The notes: generated by a model from the letters alone, not told the origin. 64,000 nt of DNA from DATGQT01 sp033720695 (GCA_033720695.1 JAWWCA010000001.1:6221-70220), one strand, 5' to 3'. Shown: positions 31,882 to 40,654, counted from the first letter of the stretch. Numbers and translations are program-made.

Positions 31882-32430
31882 TCAGAGCACCTCGCCGGGG
31901 CGCGCACTCACAAGAACCCCCTCCCCCGCTCCGGGGTCGCCGAGCTGCTGACGGACCCACTCCCTCACGCGTGGAGCCACCGGGAGCGCCTCCACGTCCT
32001 CCCACGCCGTCGCCGACGTGAACCCCCCATCCCACCGCAAGAACACCCGCGTGCCGGGCGCGGCCCGCCACCCGCCGATCACAACCCCACCCCCCTCCAG
32101 CGGAGTCACGACCAGCGTGTCCCGTATCACCCCGCGATCGACGAGGCCCTCCGCACTCAGAAGGAACACGTGACGCCACGCACGTCCCACGCGCTCCTCC
32201 GCGATGCCGAGGAGACGGAGCGAATCCACAGAGGCGACGACGTGCACGGGCGCCTCCTCGCCCACCCCCGCCAGCGTCAGCAGCGCGGTGTTGCCGGTGA
32301 ACCGCGCGGGTACCATTACCGGCTCCGACGGTGATGACGTGCACGACGCCAGCCGCCCCCCGATCAGGAGCGCTCCCACGCTGACCAGGGCCAGGCCCGC
32401 ATAGCCGAGGAGCGGTCGCACCCGGGTCAT
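31882..32430 (-). CDS. Membrane-anchored or exported protein, 182 aa
   Basis: The frame begins MTRVRPLLGYAGLALVSVGALLIGGRLASCTSSPSEP, a hydrophobic segment followed by a Cys that could be a lipobox (GGRLASC) or just the end of an anchor. The rest is beta-rich (VPARFTGNTALLTLAGVGEEAPVHVVASVDSLRLLG, VFLRWDGGFTSATAWEDVEALPV). No family recognised. Its ATG is one base from the stop of the VOC gene upstream, so the two are coupled. Confidence 0.65.
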   Translation of the reverse strand: MTRVRPLLGYAGLALVSVGALLIGGRLASCTSSPSEPVMVPARFTGNTALLTLAGVGEEAPVHVVASVDSLRLLGIAEERVGRAWRHVFLLSAEGLVDRGVIRDTLVVTPLEGGGVVIGGWRAAPGTRVFLRWDGGFTSATAWEDVEALPVAPRVREWVRQQLGDPGAGEGVLVSARPGEVL

Positions 32431-32431
32431 T

Positions 32432-32806
32432 CTACGCGGCCTCAGGCGTCGCCGGCATCGGCGCCGCAATCACGAACTGGTACCCGTCCGGGTCCGACAC
32501 CAGGACGCCCACACCCTCGTTCACGGGCGCCTTCGCAACCGGCACGCCCCCCGAGGTGAGGTCTTTCACCACGCTCTGCAGGCCTGCGAGATCGGCGAGG
32601 AGGATCCACGGCCTCGACTGGGCCGCCACCGCGCCCAAGACTTCCTCGGGGGGACGCCGCACCAGCCGGAGCGCCGCGTCCCCCGACGACAACGTGACGG
32701 CGTCCTGCTCGCCGCCGCCGTCCTCCACGACGTGGAAGTTGAGATACCAGAGGAAGAACCTGCGCGATGCGGCCACGTCGCGTACCGCCAGTTGGATCGG
32801 TCCCAT
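32432..32806 (-). CDS. Single-domain VOC protein
   Basis: The 124-residue product reads GPIQLAVRDVAASRRFFLWYLNFHVVEDGGGEQDAVTL and ends DPDGYQFVIAAPMPATPEAA, a VOC module. It is the first gene of a minus-strand operon running to 30969 and is divergent from lexA2, so its promoter shares the region holding the palindromic operators. Confidence 0.8.
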   Translation of the reverse strand: MGPIQLAVRDVAASRRFFLWYLNFHVVEDGGGEQDAVTLSSGDAALRLVRRPPEEVLGAVAAQSRPWILLADLAGLQSVVKDLTSGGVPVAKAPVNEGVGVLVSDPDGYQFVIAAPMPATPEAA

Positions 32807-32886
32807 AGGGCGCCTTCAGGTCGGTGGGGGCCGGCGAAGGTACGAAGGGCCCTCGCAGTCCCCGAACGGGGACAAATTCGAGGGGG

Positions 32887-32921
32887 CCGAAACTTTTCGG
32901 CTCCCCGCCGAAACCTTTCGG
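32887..32921 (+). promoter_or_regulatory. Two palindromic operators CCGAAA-N2-TTTCGG before lexA2
   Basis: CCGAAACTTTTCGG (32887-32900) and CCGAAACCTTTCGG (32908-32921) are both perfect CCGAAA/TTTCGG inverted repeats. Their centres are 21 bases apart, two helical turns. A TATACG at 32938-32943 follows 16 bases later and the lexA2 ATG is at 32963, so the second copy covers the -35 region. This is the expected layout for an autoregulated SOS operator. Confidence 0.72.
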
Positions 32922-32962
32922 GGGACCGTGCCCATCTTATACGCTCCTCCTCCTCTCGCGCC

Positions 32963-33595
32963 ATGAGCGACGCCCAGCCCCTCAACGCGCCCCAGAAGCG
33001 TGTCCTGGAGTACGTGGCCGACTCCGTCTCCCGCCGCGGCACCTTCCCCAGCGGGCCGCGCATCGCCCGGCAGCTCGGCCTCCACCACTCCACCGTGTAC
33101 AAGCACCTCGGCGCCCTCGCCGACCGCGGGTTCGTCGGCGTCGAGGTCGAAGGCCGGCGCCGGCGATTCCACCTCACCGAGCGCGGACGCGCCTTCGGCT
33201 CCACCGCCCTCCCCCGCCTCGGCCGCATCCCGGCCGGCCCCCTCCTCCCACTCGAGGCCGAGCTCGACGACGTCGTCGCCTCCGTCCATGACCTCGTCCC
33301 GGGTCTCCTGCCCGGCGACTTCCTCCTCGACGTCGAGGGCGACTCCATGATCGACCGAGGCCTCCGGCCCGGCATGACCGTCGTCGTCCGACCCAACGTC
33401 GTCCCACCCCCCGGCGCCGTCTGCGCCGTCTGGGTCGAGGGCGAAGGCGGCACGCTCAAGCAGGTCTACGCCGAGGGCGACCACGTCCGCCTCGTCCCCG
33501 CAAACCCCGACCACCCCGAACGCCGCGTGCCCGCCCACCAGGTGCGCGTCCAGGGCGTCGTCCGCGCCGCCATCGACGTCCAGCTCTTCCGCTAG
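32963..33595 (+). CDS. lexA: LexA repressor (intact autoprotease) heading the mutagenesis operon
   Basis: The 210-residue protein has a winged helix (QKRVLEYVADSVSRRGTFPSGPRIARQLGLHHSTVYKHLGALADRGFV) and an S24 protease domain with the cleavage site A91-G92 (RIPAGP), S128 (EGDSMI) and K166 (GTLKQV). The dyad spacing of 38 residues is normal. It should cleave itself with RecA filaments and release the operon. Nine bases separate it from imuB. Its helix 3 differs from that of LexA1, so the two probably read different sites. Confidence 0.9.
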   Translation: MSDAQPLNAPQKRVLEYVADSVSRRGTFPSGPRIARQLGLHHSTVYKHLGALADRGFVGVEVEGRRRRFHLTERGRAFGSTALPRLGRIPAGPLLPLEAELDDVVASVHDLVPGLLPGDFLLDVEGDSMIDRGLRPGMTVVVRPNVVPPPGAVCAVWVEGEGGTLKQVYAEGDHVRLVPANPDHPERRVPAHQVRVQGVVRAAIDVQLFR

Positions 33596-33603
33596 CGACG
33601 GCC

Positions 33604-34755
33604 ATGCACGCCCCCCCAGCACCCCCCCGGTTCGCCACCGTCCGCATCCCAGACTTCCCCGCCTGGGCCTTCTTCCGAACGGCCCGCGCCGCAGCGCCCG
33701 TCGTCGTCTCGCGGGGCGCCCACGTCGCTGCATGCACCGCCCGCGCCCGCCGACAGGGCGTCGCCGTCGGCATGCGCATCGACCGCGCCCGGGAGGTCTG
33801 CCCCACCGCCATCATCCGCCCCCGCGACCCCGCCCTCGAAAGCGTCGCCTGGGAACAGGCCCTCGACCGCCTCCACGGCCTCTCCCCCTTCCTCGAACCC
33901 GAGAAGCCCGGCTGGGCCACCCTCGCCAAGGTCGACCCCGACGACCTCGCCGCCGCCGCCAACGACCTCGGCGCCACCGCCGCCCTCGCCAACGCCCGCG
34001 CCTGGGCCCGCCTCGGCGCCCTCCGCGCCGCTCCCGGACACGTCCTCCTCCTCTCCGACAAAGACGTCCGACCCTTCCTCCGGCGCGCCCCCGTCGCGCT
34101 CATCGACGGCCTCGGCTTCGACCCCTCCCTCGCGGAGCGGCTCGCCCTCCTCGGCTTCCCGCACCTCGCCGACCTCCTCGGCCTCACCAAGCGCCACCTC
34201 GCCGCTCAGTTCGGGGCCGAGGGCCGCCGCCTCTACACCCTCCTCCACCCCGGACGCGACCCCGCCATCCCCCTCTTCCGCCCCCCGGCTCTGCGCGCCG
34301 CCGACGCCGAGTTCGACCACCCCGTCACGCAACCGGCCCTCCTCTTCCCCGCCCTCGCATCCCTGGTCCAACAAGCCGCCGAAGGGCTCGGCGCCCTCCA
34401 CTGCCGCCGCCTCGTCGTCCACGTCACCTACGGCGACGGCGCACCGGGCGTGGCCGGCCGCATCCTCCCCACCAGCACCGCCGACCCCGCCTACCTCACG
34501 CGCCAGGCGCACGTCCTCGCCACCGACCTCCTCGGACCGGACCGCGACGTCGTGGCCGCCCGCATCGAGCTGGGCGGCCTCCGGCCCGCCGCCGTCGCGC
34601 AGGGCTCCCTCTTCCAGCGGCGACGCGCCGTCGCCCTCGCCGTCCGGGGCGTCCACCGCCACTTCCCCGGTGCCCTCCGACGCGCCGTCCTCACCCCCCA
34701 CGCCCTCTTCCCGGAAGACCGCGTCCGGTACGAGGCCGCCACGCCCGACGACTAG
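33604..34755 (+). CDS. imuB: ImuB-like non-catalytic Y-family protein
   Basis: The 383-residue protein follows Pol IV layout, but the first metal motif is RIPDFPAWAFF instead of HVDxDAFYA, and the second region reads LEPEKPGWATL instead of DEAYLD, so the catalytic acids are gone. A beta-clamp motif QGSLF sits at about 333-337. ImuB proteins bridge clamp and DnaE2 in translesion synthesis. This one is shorter than typical ImuB (about 500). No ImuA is found next to it. Confidence 0.85.
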   Translation: MHAPPAPPRFATVRIPDFPAWAFFRTARAAAPVVVSRGAHVAACTARARRQGVAVGMRIDRAREVCPTAIIRPRDPALESVAWEQALDRLHGLSPFLEPEKPGWATLAKVDPDDLAAAANDLGATAALANARAWARLGALRAAPGHVLLLSDKDVRPFLRRAPVALIDGLGFDPSLAERLALLGFPHLADLLGLTKRHLAAQFGAEGRRLYTLLHPGRDPAIPLFRPPALRAADAEFDHPVTQPALLFPALASLVQQAAEGLGALHCRRLVVHVTYGDGAPGVAGRILPTSTADPAYLTRQAHVLATDLLGPDRDVVAARIELGGLRPAAVAQGSLFQRRRAVALAVRGVHRHFPGALRRAVLTPHALFPEDRVRYEAATPDD

Positions 34756-34760
34756 ATCCC

Positions 34761-34997
34761 ATGGCGACCCTCCCTCCCGCCATCCTCTCCGTCTTCGAAG
34801 CGGACGGACACCTCCAGCGCCTCTTCGTCCGAGGCCGCTGGCGCACCGTCCGCCGCGTCCTCGCCGCCTGGGTCGTCGAAGGACGCTGGTGGGGAACGCC
34901 GGAACGGCGCGAGTACGTCCGCCTCGAGGTCGACGGCCTCCTCCTCGAAGCCTACCGCACCGACGACGGGTGGCACCTCGCCGCCATCCTCGACTAG
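34761..34997 (+). CDS. DUF6504-like small protein of the imuB-dnaE2 operon
   Basis: The 78-residue product FEADGHLQRLFVRGRWRTVRRVLAAWVVEGRWWGTPERREYVRLEVDGLLLEAYRTDDGWHLAAILD has the RWW...ER-EYxRLE pattern of small proteins found between Y-family and DnaE2 genes. It starts six bases after imuB and ends five before dnaE2, so a role in the mutasome is likely but untested. Confidence 0.75.
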   Translation: MATLPPAILSVFEADGHLQRLFVRGRWRTVRRVLAAWVVEGRWWGTPERREYVRLEVDGLLLEAYRTDDGWHLAAILD

Positions 34998-35001
34998 CGT
35001 C

Positions 35002-38000
35002 ATGTTCGTCCACCTCCACGCCCGGAGCTGGTTCTCCTTCCGAGCCGGTGGCTCCTCCCCTGAGGCGATCGCTCGCGCCGCCGCCGCCGCCGGGCAACCC
35101 GCCGTCGCGCTCACCGACCGCCACGGCGTCTACGGGGCCGTCCGCTTCGCCAAGGCCTGCCTCGACGCCGGCGTCCGACCCCTGTACGGCGCCGAGGTCG
35201 TCGTCGACGGGCACGCCCTCATCCTCCTCGCCGGCTCGAACGACGGCTACGAGCACCTCTGCCACCTCCTCACGCGCGGACAACTCCGCAGCCGCGAGGC
35301 CCCCGCCGTCACCCTCGACGAGCTCGCGCACGACGCCCACGACCTCTGGTGCCTCACCGGCACCGATGACAGCCGGCTCTGGGACCTCCTCGACCACGAC
35401 CGACCCCGCGATGCCCTCCACTGGGCCGGAACCCTCCACGACATCTTCGGGCCGCGCCTCAGCGTCGAGCTCGCCCATCGCCTCGTCCCAGGCGACGACC
35501 GCCGGATCACCCGCCTCCTCCGCCTCGCGCAGCAGGCCAACCTCCCCACCGTCGCCACCAACGACGTCCGCCATGCCTCCCGCGAGGACTACTGGCGGTA
35601 CGACCTCCTCTCGTGCATCCGAGAGGGCCTCTCCGTCTTCGAACCCCACCCGGCCCGACCCACCAACGCCGAGCGATTCCTCGCCGACGAGACCACCCTC
35701 CGCCGACGCCTCCCGCTCCCCGCAGCCCTCGCACGCGCCTGCGAGATCGCCGACGCCTGCCACGTCCAGCTGATTACCGGGGAGGTCACCCCACCCGCCG
35801 CGCGCCTGCCCCCCGAGACCGACGCCGCGACCCACCTCCGAACCCTGTGCGAACGCGGCCTCGCACAACGGTACGGGGAACCGCCGCCCGGCCGCGCTCG
35901 CGAACAGCTCGAGCACGAGCTCGCCGTCATCACCGGGCACGACCTCGACGAATACTTCCTCGTCGTCCACGAGGTCACCGCCGAGGCCCGCCGACGAGGC
36001 ATCCGGTGCGCCGGGCGCGGCAGCGCCGCCAACTCCATCGTCGCCTACCTCCTCGGCATCACCAACGTCGACCCCCTCGCCCACCGCCTCCTCTTCGAAC
36101 GCTTCCTCCACCGCGGGCGCGCCTCCACCCCGGACATCGACGTCGACTTCGACGCCGAACGACGGGAGGAGATCATCGACTGGATCGAGCAACGCTTCGG
36201 CATCTCGCAGACCGCCATGACCGCCACCGTCATCACCTACCGCCTCCGCAGCGCCCTCCGCGACGCGGCCAAGGCGCTCGGATGGCCCATGGACATCGTC
36301 AACCGCCTCGGAAAAGCGGTCCCCCACGCCCACGCCGCTGCCGCCCCCGAGCACCGCGTCGCCGTCGAGCAGGTGGTCGGACCCTCGCCGCTCGCCGAGC
36401 GCCTGCTACAAGCCGCCGCCGGCCTGGAAGGGTGCCCCCGACACCTCGGCCAGCACTCCGGTGGCATGGTCCTCTCCCGCACCCCCCTCCGCGCCTTCAC
36501 CCCCGTCCAGGTCAGCGCCAATGGCGTCAAGGTCGTCCAGTTCGACAAGGACGACGTCGAGGCCCTCGGACTCGTCAAGCTCGACGTCCTCGCCCTCCGC
36601 ATGCTCGCCACCGTCAGCGAGGCGGCCGAGCTCGTCGAACGACACGAAGGCGTCCGCCTCGACCTCGACGCCCTCCCCCTCGACGACACCCGGACCTTCA
36701 ACCTCATCCGCGCCGGCCGAACCCTCGGCTGCTTCCAGATCGAGAGCCAGGGCCAGCTCCACCTCCTCGCCCAGGCACAGCCCGAATCCTTCGATGACCT
36801 GATCACGGAGATCGCGCTGTTCCGGCCCGGCCCCCTCCAGGGCAACATGGTCCACCCCTTCGTCCAGCGCCGACGAGGCAACGAGCCCGTCGCCTACGAC
36901 GACCCCTCCCTCGAACCCGTCCTCCGCGACACCTACGGCGTCATCCTCTTCCAGGAGCAGGTGCTCGAGGTCGCCCACGCCTTCGCCGGAATGCCCCTCG
37001 AAGAGGCCGACGCCTTCCGGCGCCTCATGAGCAAGTTCCGAAGCTCCGACGAGATGGAGAGCATGCGCGGCCGGTTCGTCGCCGGCGCCGTCGGGCGGGG
37101 CGTCCCGGAGCCCGTCGCGCAGTCGGTCTTCGACCGCGTGTCGAAGTTCGTCGGCTACGGCTTCTGCCGCTCGCACGCCGCCGCCTTCGCGCAAACCGTC
37201 TACCAGTCCTGCTACCTCAAGGCCCACCACCCCGCCGCGTTCATGGCCGCCGTCATGCAGCACCGGCCTGGGATGTACAGCCTGATGACGCTCCAGGAGG
37301 AGGCCCGCCGGTGCGGCGTCCAAACCCATCCCCCGGACCTCGCCCGCAGCGGGCCGCGCTACGACCTCGAGCCCCATCCCCGTGGCTGGGCCATCCGCAT
37401 GCCCCTCGCCGCCGTCCGCGGACTCGACGCCGAGGACGCCCTCGCCCTCGTGTGGGAGCGCCTCCGCCGCCCCTTCGCCGACCTCGAGGACCTCTGGCGA
37501 CGCGCGCCGCTCGGCGCCGCGAAGCTCGAATCTCTCGCCCAGAGCGGCGCCCTCGACTCGCTCGCAGCATCCAGCCGTGACGCGCTCTGGACCCTCGGCG
37601 TCCTCGCTCGACGCCTCGGGCCTCCTGGACAAGCCACCGCCCCCACCCTCTTCTCGGCCCCCGTCGTCGATGCGCTCGACGTACCCGACCTCCCACCCCT
37701 CACGGAGGCCGAGAGGCTGAGCTGGGACCTCGAAACGCACGGGGCTGCCCGGTACCACCCAGTCCGCCTCGTCCGGCGCCAGCTCACCGAGCTCGAAATC
37801 CGACCCATCGCCACCACCCTCCCCCTCGGCCGCCTCGGCCACCCCAACGCCCACCCCCGCCTCCGCGTCGCCGGCATCGTCATGCTTCGCCAGCGACCAC
37901 CGACCGCCAAGGGGGTCATGTTCCTCACGCTCGAAGACGAGACCGGCTTCGTCCAGTGCGTCGTCCGGCCCGAGGTCCTCGAACGCCTCGACTGGGTGCT

Positions 38001-38199
38001 CCGCCAGGGGGCCCTCATCGTCGAGGGCCGCCTACACAGCACCGGGAATTGGCGCGGCCTCGTGCTCACCGATGCGTGGCCCCTCCACGGCATCTTCGGC
38101 GGCTACAGTGGCCACCCCGACTGGGCCGGCGGCCGCGACACGCTCATCACGGCGCCGGACGCGGACCCTACGCCACCGCCGGAGGCCGTGCCGGCGTGA
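35002..38199 (+). CDS. dnaE2: Error-prone DNA polymerase DnaE2 (ImuC)
   Basis: The 1065-residue protein has an N-terminal PHP domain (FVHLHARSWFSFRAGGSSPEAI, LTDRHGVYG), the C-family palm with RCAGRGSAANSIVAYLLGITNVDPL and PDIDVDFDAERREEIIDW (about 378-395), a finger region with GCFQIESQGQ and RPGPLQGNMVHPFVQRR, and a C-terminal OB fold (RVAGIVMLRQRPPTAKGVMFLTLEDETG). The length and the lack of a tau-binding tail fit DnaE2. It performs damage-induced mutagenesis with ImuB. It is last in the operon and overlaps the convergent primase gene by 32 bases. Confidence 0.96.
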   Translation: MFVHLHARSWFSFRAGGSSPEAIARAAAAAGQPAVALTDRHGVYGAVRFAKACLDAGVRPLYGAEVVVDGHALILLAGSNDGYEHLCHLLTRGQLRSREAPAVTLDELAHDAHDLWCLTGTDDSRLWDLLDHDRPRDALHWAGTLHDIFGPRLSVELAHRLVPGDDRRITRLLRLAQQANLPTVATNDVRHASREDYWRYDLLSCIREGLSVFEPHPARPTNAERFLADETTLRRRLPLPAALARACEIADACHVQLITGEVTPPAARLPPETDAATHLRTLCERGLAQRYGEPPPGRAREQLEHELAVITGHDLDEYFLVVHEVTAEARRRGIRCAGRGSAANSIVAYLLGITNVDPLAHRLLFERFLHRGRASTPDIDVDFDAERREEIIDWIEQRFGISQTAMTATVITYRLRSALRDAAKALGWPMDIVNRLGKAVPHAHAAAAPEHRVAVEQVVGPSPLAERLLQAAAGLEGCPRHLGQHSGGMVLSRTPLRAFTPVQVSANGVKVVQFDKDDVEALGLVKLDVLALRMLATVSEAAELVERHEGVRLDLDALPLDDTRTFNLIRAGRTLGCFQIESQGQLHLLAQAQPESFDDLITEIALFRPGPLQGNMVHPFVQRRRGNEPVAYDDPSLEPVLRDTYGVILFQEQVLEVAHAFAGMPLEEADAFRRLMSKFRSSDEMESMRGRFVAGAVGRGVPEPVAQSVFDRVSKFVGYGFCRSHAAAFAQTVYQSCYLKAHHPAAFMAAVMQHRPGMYSLMTLQEEARRCGVQTHPPDLARSGPRYDLEPHPRGWAIRMPLAAVRGLDAEDALALVWERLRRPFADLEDLWRRAPLGAAKLESLAQSGALDSLAASSRDALWTLGVLARRLGPPGQATAPTLFSAPVVDALDVPDLPPLTEAERLSWDLETHGAARYHPVRLVRRQLTELEIRPIATTLPLGRLGHPNAHPRLRVAGIVMLRQRPPTAKGVMFLTLEDETGFVQCVVRPEVLERLDWVLRQGALIVEGRLHSTGNWRGLVLTDAWPLHGIFGGYSGHPDWAGGRDTLITAPDADPTPPPEAVPA

Positions 38200-39589
38200 T
38201 CGAGGTCAACACCGACTCCGAGTCCGACGCGCCGTCGCCGCGACCGTCGAACAGCGGGCCCAGCACGCGCTCCGCGTCCTTCACGCCGTATACCGCCCCG
38301 CTCCGACTCGACTGCCACTCCGCGACGACGTCCGCGCATGCGTCGCGGTGGCGACTCAGCGCCTGGACGCGTCGGCAACGCCGGTCCCCGTCGAACGCCG
38401 TGATCCCGAGCACGGTGTCCGCCGCAGCACCCAGGCGCCCCAGCCCGGCCACCGCCCCCGCGAGCCCGCCCGCGCCCACGTCCGCCGCCACGCTGACCAC
38501 CACCGCCAGATCGCGCTCCGCCAGCGCCACGAGCGCTTCGACCACGTCGTCCGCGTCCTCTTCTCCTCGATGCCGAAAGTCGTCGAGACTGTCGATGATC
38601 ACGAGCTTGATCCCGTCGCACACGCAGCGGCGGGCGAGGTCGTCCGTGAAGAGGCCCCACCGCATCCGGCCGACGTCCCGCGCCGACAGGAAACTCACGC
38701 TGTCCATGCGGTCATCGTCGAGCCCCGCGTCGTCGATCGACCGACGAATCGACCGGTGTGACTGGCCCGTCAGATAGGCGACGCCGCTTCGACGGGTGTG
38801 CTCGTCCATAAACGGGTTGCCCGATGCCACCGCAGCGGCCAGGTGCAGCAGCCACTGCGTCTTCCCCGACGTCTTTGGGGCGCCCAGCACCCCCGTCACG
38901 CTGCCCTGCATGGCCCATGGATAGGCCAGATACGGCAACGCCAGCTCCTCGTACGCGCGGAGCGCCCCACCGCTGCGGAACGGGGGGAGCCCGCCGGGCG
39001 GGACCGGCCCCTCGTGCGTCGACGGCGCGGCGATGCCCACGCGCTGTAGCAGGCTCGGCGGCACCTCGCGGGGACGCGCCTCGCTCGGGCGCACCTCCCA
39101 ATACCGACCCCCTCGCACGCTCTCGTGCGAAGCGGGCAGCAGATGGGCCTCGCCACCGAGCACGAGCTCGACCCCGGGCGCGATCGCATAACGCTGCCCC
39201 ACCACCTCGGGGTGGCGAAAGAGGTACCGCGTCGTACCCTCGGCCGCATCCACGAAGGCCGGCACCCGCGGCACCCGGAACACCCGCGCCAGGTCTCGCC
39301 AGTCCATCCGCCCACCCTGGCCCACCTCCACCGCCGCCAGCCCCGCGCGCGCGCCGAGCGCCACGCCGGTCCTCGCCTCCTCCCAGAGGTCACCCCACGG
39401 GGCGACATTCAGCGGATCGGTCGCAACCTCCCCCACCCAGTCCTCGAACCGCGGATGTCGCCCAGGGTGCGGGCACCGGCGAGCCCCGCAGCTGCACCGG
39501 CCCACGTCGTCGATGACGTGAAACGGGAGGACGGGGAGGCCCAGCGAGGCGTACGTCGAAGCGTCTCGAATCCAGACCGAGGTGGACAC
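38168..39589 (-). CDS. Primase-polymerase-like domain fused to RepA-type ATPase
   Basis: The product is 473 residues from a GTG start. The N-terminal part (about 1-210) follows the bifunctional primase/polymerase layout: YASLGLPVLPFH, a CSCGARRCPHPGRHPR zinc-like insert, W-DLW-EARTGVALGA, AEGTTRYLFRHPE and ASHESVRGGRYWEVRPS. The usual acidic DxD is AAVEVGQGG, so catalysis is doubtful. The C-terminal part has Walker A GAPKTSGKTQ and Walker B KLVIIDSLDDF of hexameric RepA/KaiC-like ATPases. It is probably the plasmid replication helicase-loader or primase. It reads away from parA. Confidence 0.75.
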   Translation of the reverse strand: MSTSVWIRDASTYASLGLPVLPFHVIDDVGRCSCGARRCPHPGRHPRFEDWVGEVATDPLNVAPWGDLWEEARTGVALGARAGLAAVEVGQGGRMDWRDLARVFRVPRVPAFVDAAEGTTRYLFRHPEVVGQRYAIAPGVELVLGGEAHLLPASHESVRGGRYWEVRPSEARPREVPPSLLQRVGIAAPSTHEGPVPPGGLPPFRSGGALRAYEELALPYLAYPWAMQGSVTGVLGAPKTSGKTQWLLHLAAAVASGNPFMDEHTRRSGVAYLTGQSHRSIRRSIDDAGLDDDRMDSVSFLSARDVGRMRWGLFTDDLARRCVCDGIKLVIIDSLDDFRHRGEEDADDVVEALVALAERDLAVVVSVAADVGAGGLAGAVAGLGRLGAAADTVLGITAFDGDRRCRRVQALSRHRDACADVVAEWQSSRSGAVYGVKDAERVLGPLFDGRGDGASDSESVLTSITPARPPAVA

Positions 39590-39697
39590 GCGGGAACGGG
39601 AGTCAGGGAAGGGGTGGGGGACTATCCCTAAGGCATTTCCTGATGCCCCGGGAGAATGACGATACGACTCCGGCAGCACTATGCGCAACCAAGTCAA

Positions 39698-39720
39698 ACA
39701 CAGCATGTGACGCGCTGTGT
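39698..39720. repeat. Inverted repeat ACACAGC-N9-GCTGTGT in the parA upstream region
   Basis: The arms at 39698-39704 and 39714-39720 are exact 7-base complements. It lies directly before the CTAGCTGCTA repeats in the 276-base divergent region between the primase gene and parA, and could be an operator. Confidence 0.4.
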
Positions 39721-39724
39721 GCAG

Positions 39725-39836
39725 CTAGCTGCTATGGGCTATGGGCTAGCTGCTAGCGAGCTATGCGATAGCAGACTTGCGCTCGCAACCGCCTCCCTCG
39801 TACCTTGCCCCAAGGCTATCATCTAGCTAGCTGCTA
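39725..39836. repeat. CTAGCTGCTA repeats upstream of parA, candidate centromere (parS)
   Basis: Exact CTAGCTGCTA copies start at 39725, 39746 (21 bases apart) and 39827. Partial copies (GGGCTATGGG, GAGCTATGCGATAGC) fill the spaces. CTAG is rare in GC-rich genomes, so three exact copies within 112 bases next to a ParA/RHH pair fit partition-protein binding sites that also autoregulate parA. A fourth exact copy is at 62452. Confidence 0.62.
39801..39808 (+). promoter_or_regulatory. -7-like box (TACCTTGC) of parA
   Basis: The octamer equals that at 7168. It lies 65 bases before the parA ATG and between the second and third CTAGCTGCTA copies, so binding to the repeats could repress transcription. 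Confidence 0.4.
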
Positions 39837-39865
39837 TCACGTATCGGCTAGGACAAACCTCTCTC

Positions 39866-40651
39866 ATGCGGATCGTCACCCTCGCCAACCTCAAGGGCGG
39901 AAGCGCCAAGACCACCTCGGCGCTCTCCCTCGCAGCCGCCCTCGCCGCCTACGACCACGCCGTCCTCGCCATCGACCTCGACCCCCAGGCGTCGCTGACG
40001 ACCTACGCGGGGGAGGACCCGGGGCCCGAAGCGGCCCGCCTCCTCGAAGGGCACCTCGATCACGCCATCAAGCCCACGCGCTGGTTCGCGCCCGCCAATC
40101 AGCGCTGCCCGCCTGCCGGGGAGCGGTCGGCCCTCCACATCGTCCGCGCCGACCGCTCCCTCGTCCGCCTCGAGCGAAATGCGCCCGCGCGCCTGGCCAA
40201 CCACCTCGTCTCTCTCTTCCAGCACGTCGAGGACCAATACGACTATGCCTTCATCGACCCGCCGCCGCAGATGTCGGCGCTCGTCATGGCGGCACTCGCC
40301 GCATCCGATGACGTCTACGTGCCCATCGCGTGCGGGCGGGGGGCGCTCGATGGACTCAGCGATGTCGTCGAGATCACCCAGTCCTACGGCACGGCTCCCG
40401 TGACCGGCGCCTTCGTCACCCGCGTGAACGTGTCGAGCCACCACGACACCGCGCTCGCCACGCACGTCTCCGAAACATTCGGCGACAACGCGTTCGACAC
40501 CTTCGTTCGTGAGACCGTTCGCGCACGTGAAGCGGAGATGGCCCGCATTCCGCTGCCGGTCTTCGCCCCGGCCTCCACAGCAGCGCAGGACTACGGCCAC
40601 CTCTCCTTTGAAGTCCGCCGCCGAACGGCGGCGGCCAACCCGACCGCGTAG
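39866..40651 (+). CDS. parA: ParA-family partition ATPase
   Basis: The 261-residue protein starts RIVTLANLKGGSAKTTSALSLAAALA with a deviant Walker A (KGGSAKTT, 10-17), then VLAIDLDPQASLTTYAG and YDYAFIDPPPQMSALVMAAL (Walker B). The short N-terminus without a DNA-binding domain is that of type Ib ParA proteins, which pair with small RHH partners such as the next gene. It moves plasmid copies over the nucleoid. ATG 39866 follows the last repeat by 29 bases. Confidence 0.93.
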   Translation: MRIVTLANLKGGSAKTTSALSLAAALAAYDHAVLAIDLDPQASLTTYAGEDPGPEAARLLEGHLDHAIKPTRWFAPANQRCPPAGERSALHIVRADRSLVRLERNAPARLANHLVSLFQHVEDQYDYAFIDPPPQMSALVMAALAASDDVYVPIACGRGALDGLSDVVEITQSYGTAPVTGAFVTRVNVSSHHDTALATHVSETFGDNAFDTFVRETVRAREAEMARIPLPVFAPASTAAQDYGHLSFEVRRRTAAANPTA

Positions 40652-40654
40652 CCC

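Noticed and set aside
33592..36354. 920-codon minus-strand frame opposite imuB and dnaE2
   Set aside because: Same low-complexity Gly/Glu/Val composition; the plus strand encodes clear ImuB and DnaE2 motifs.
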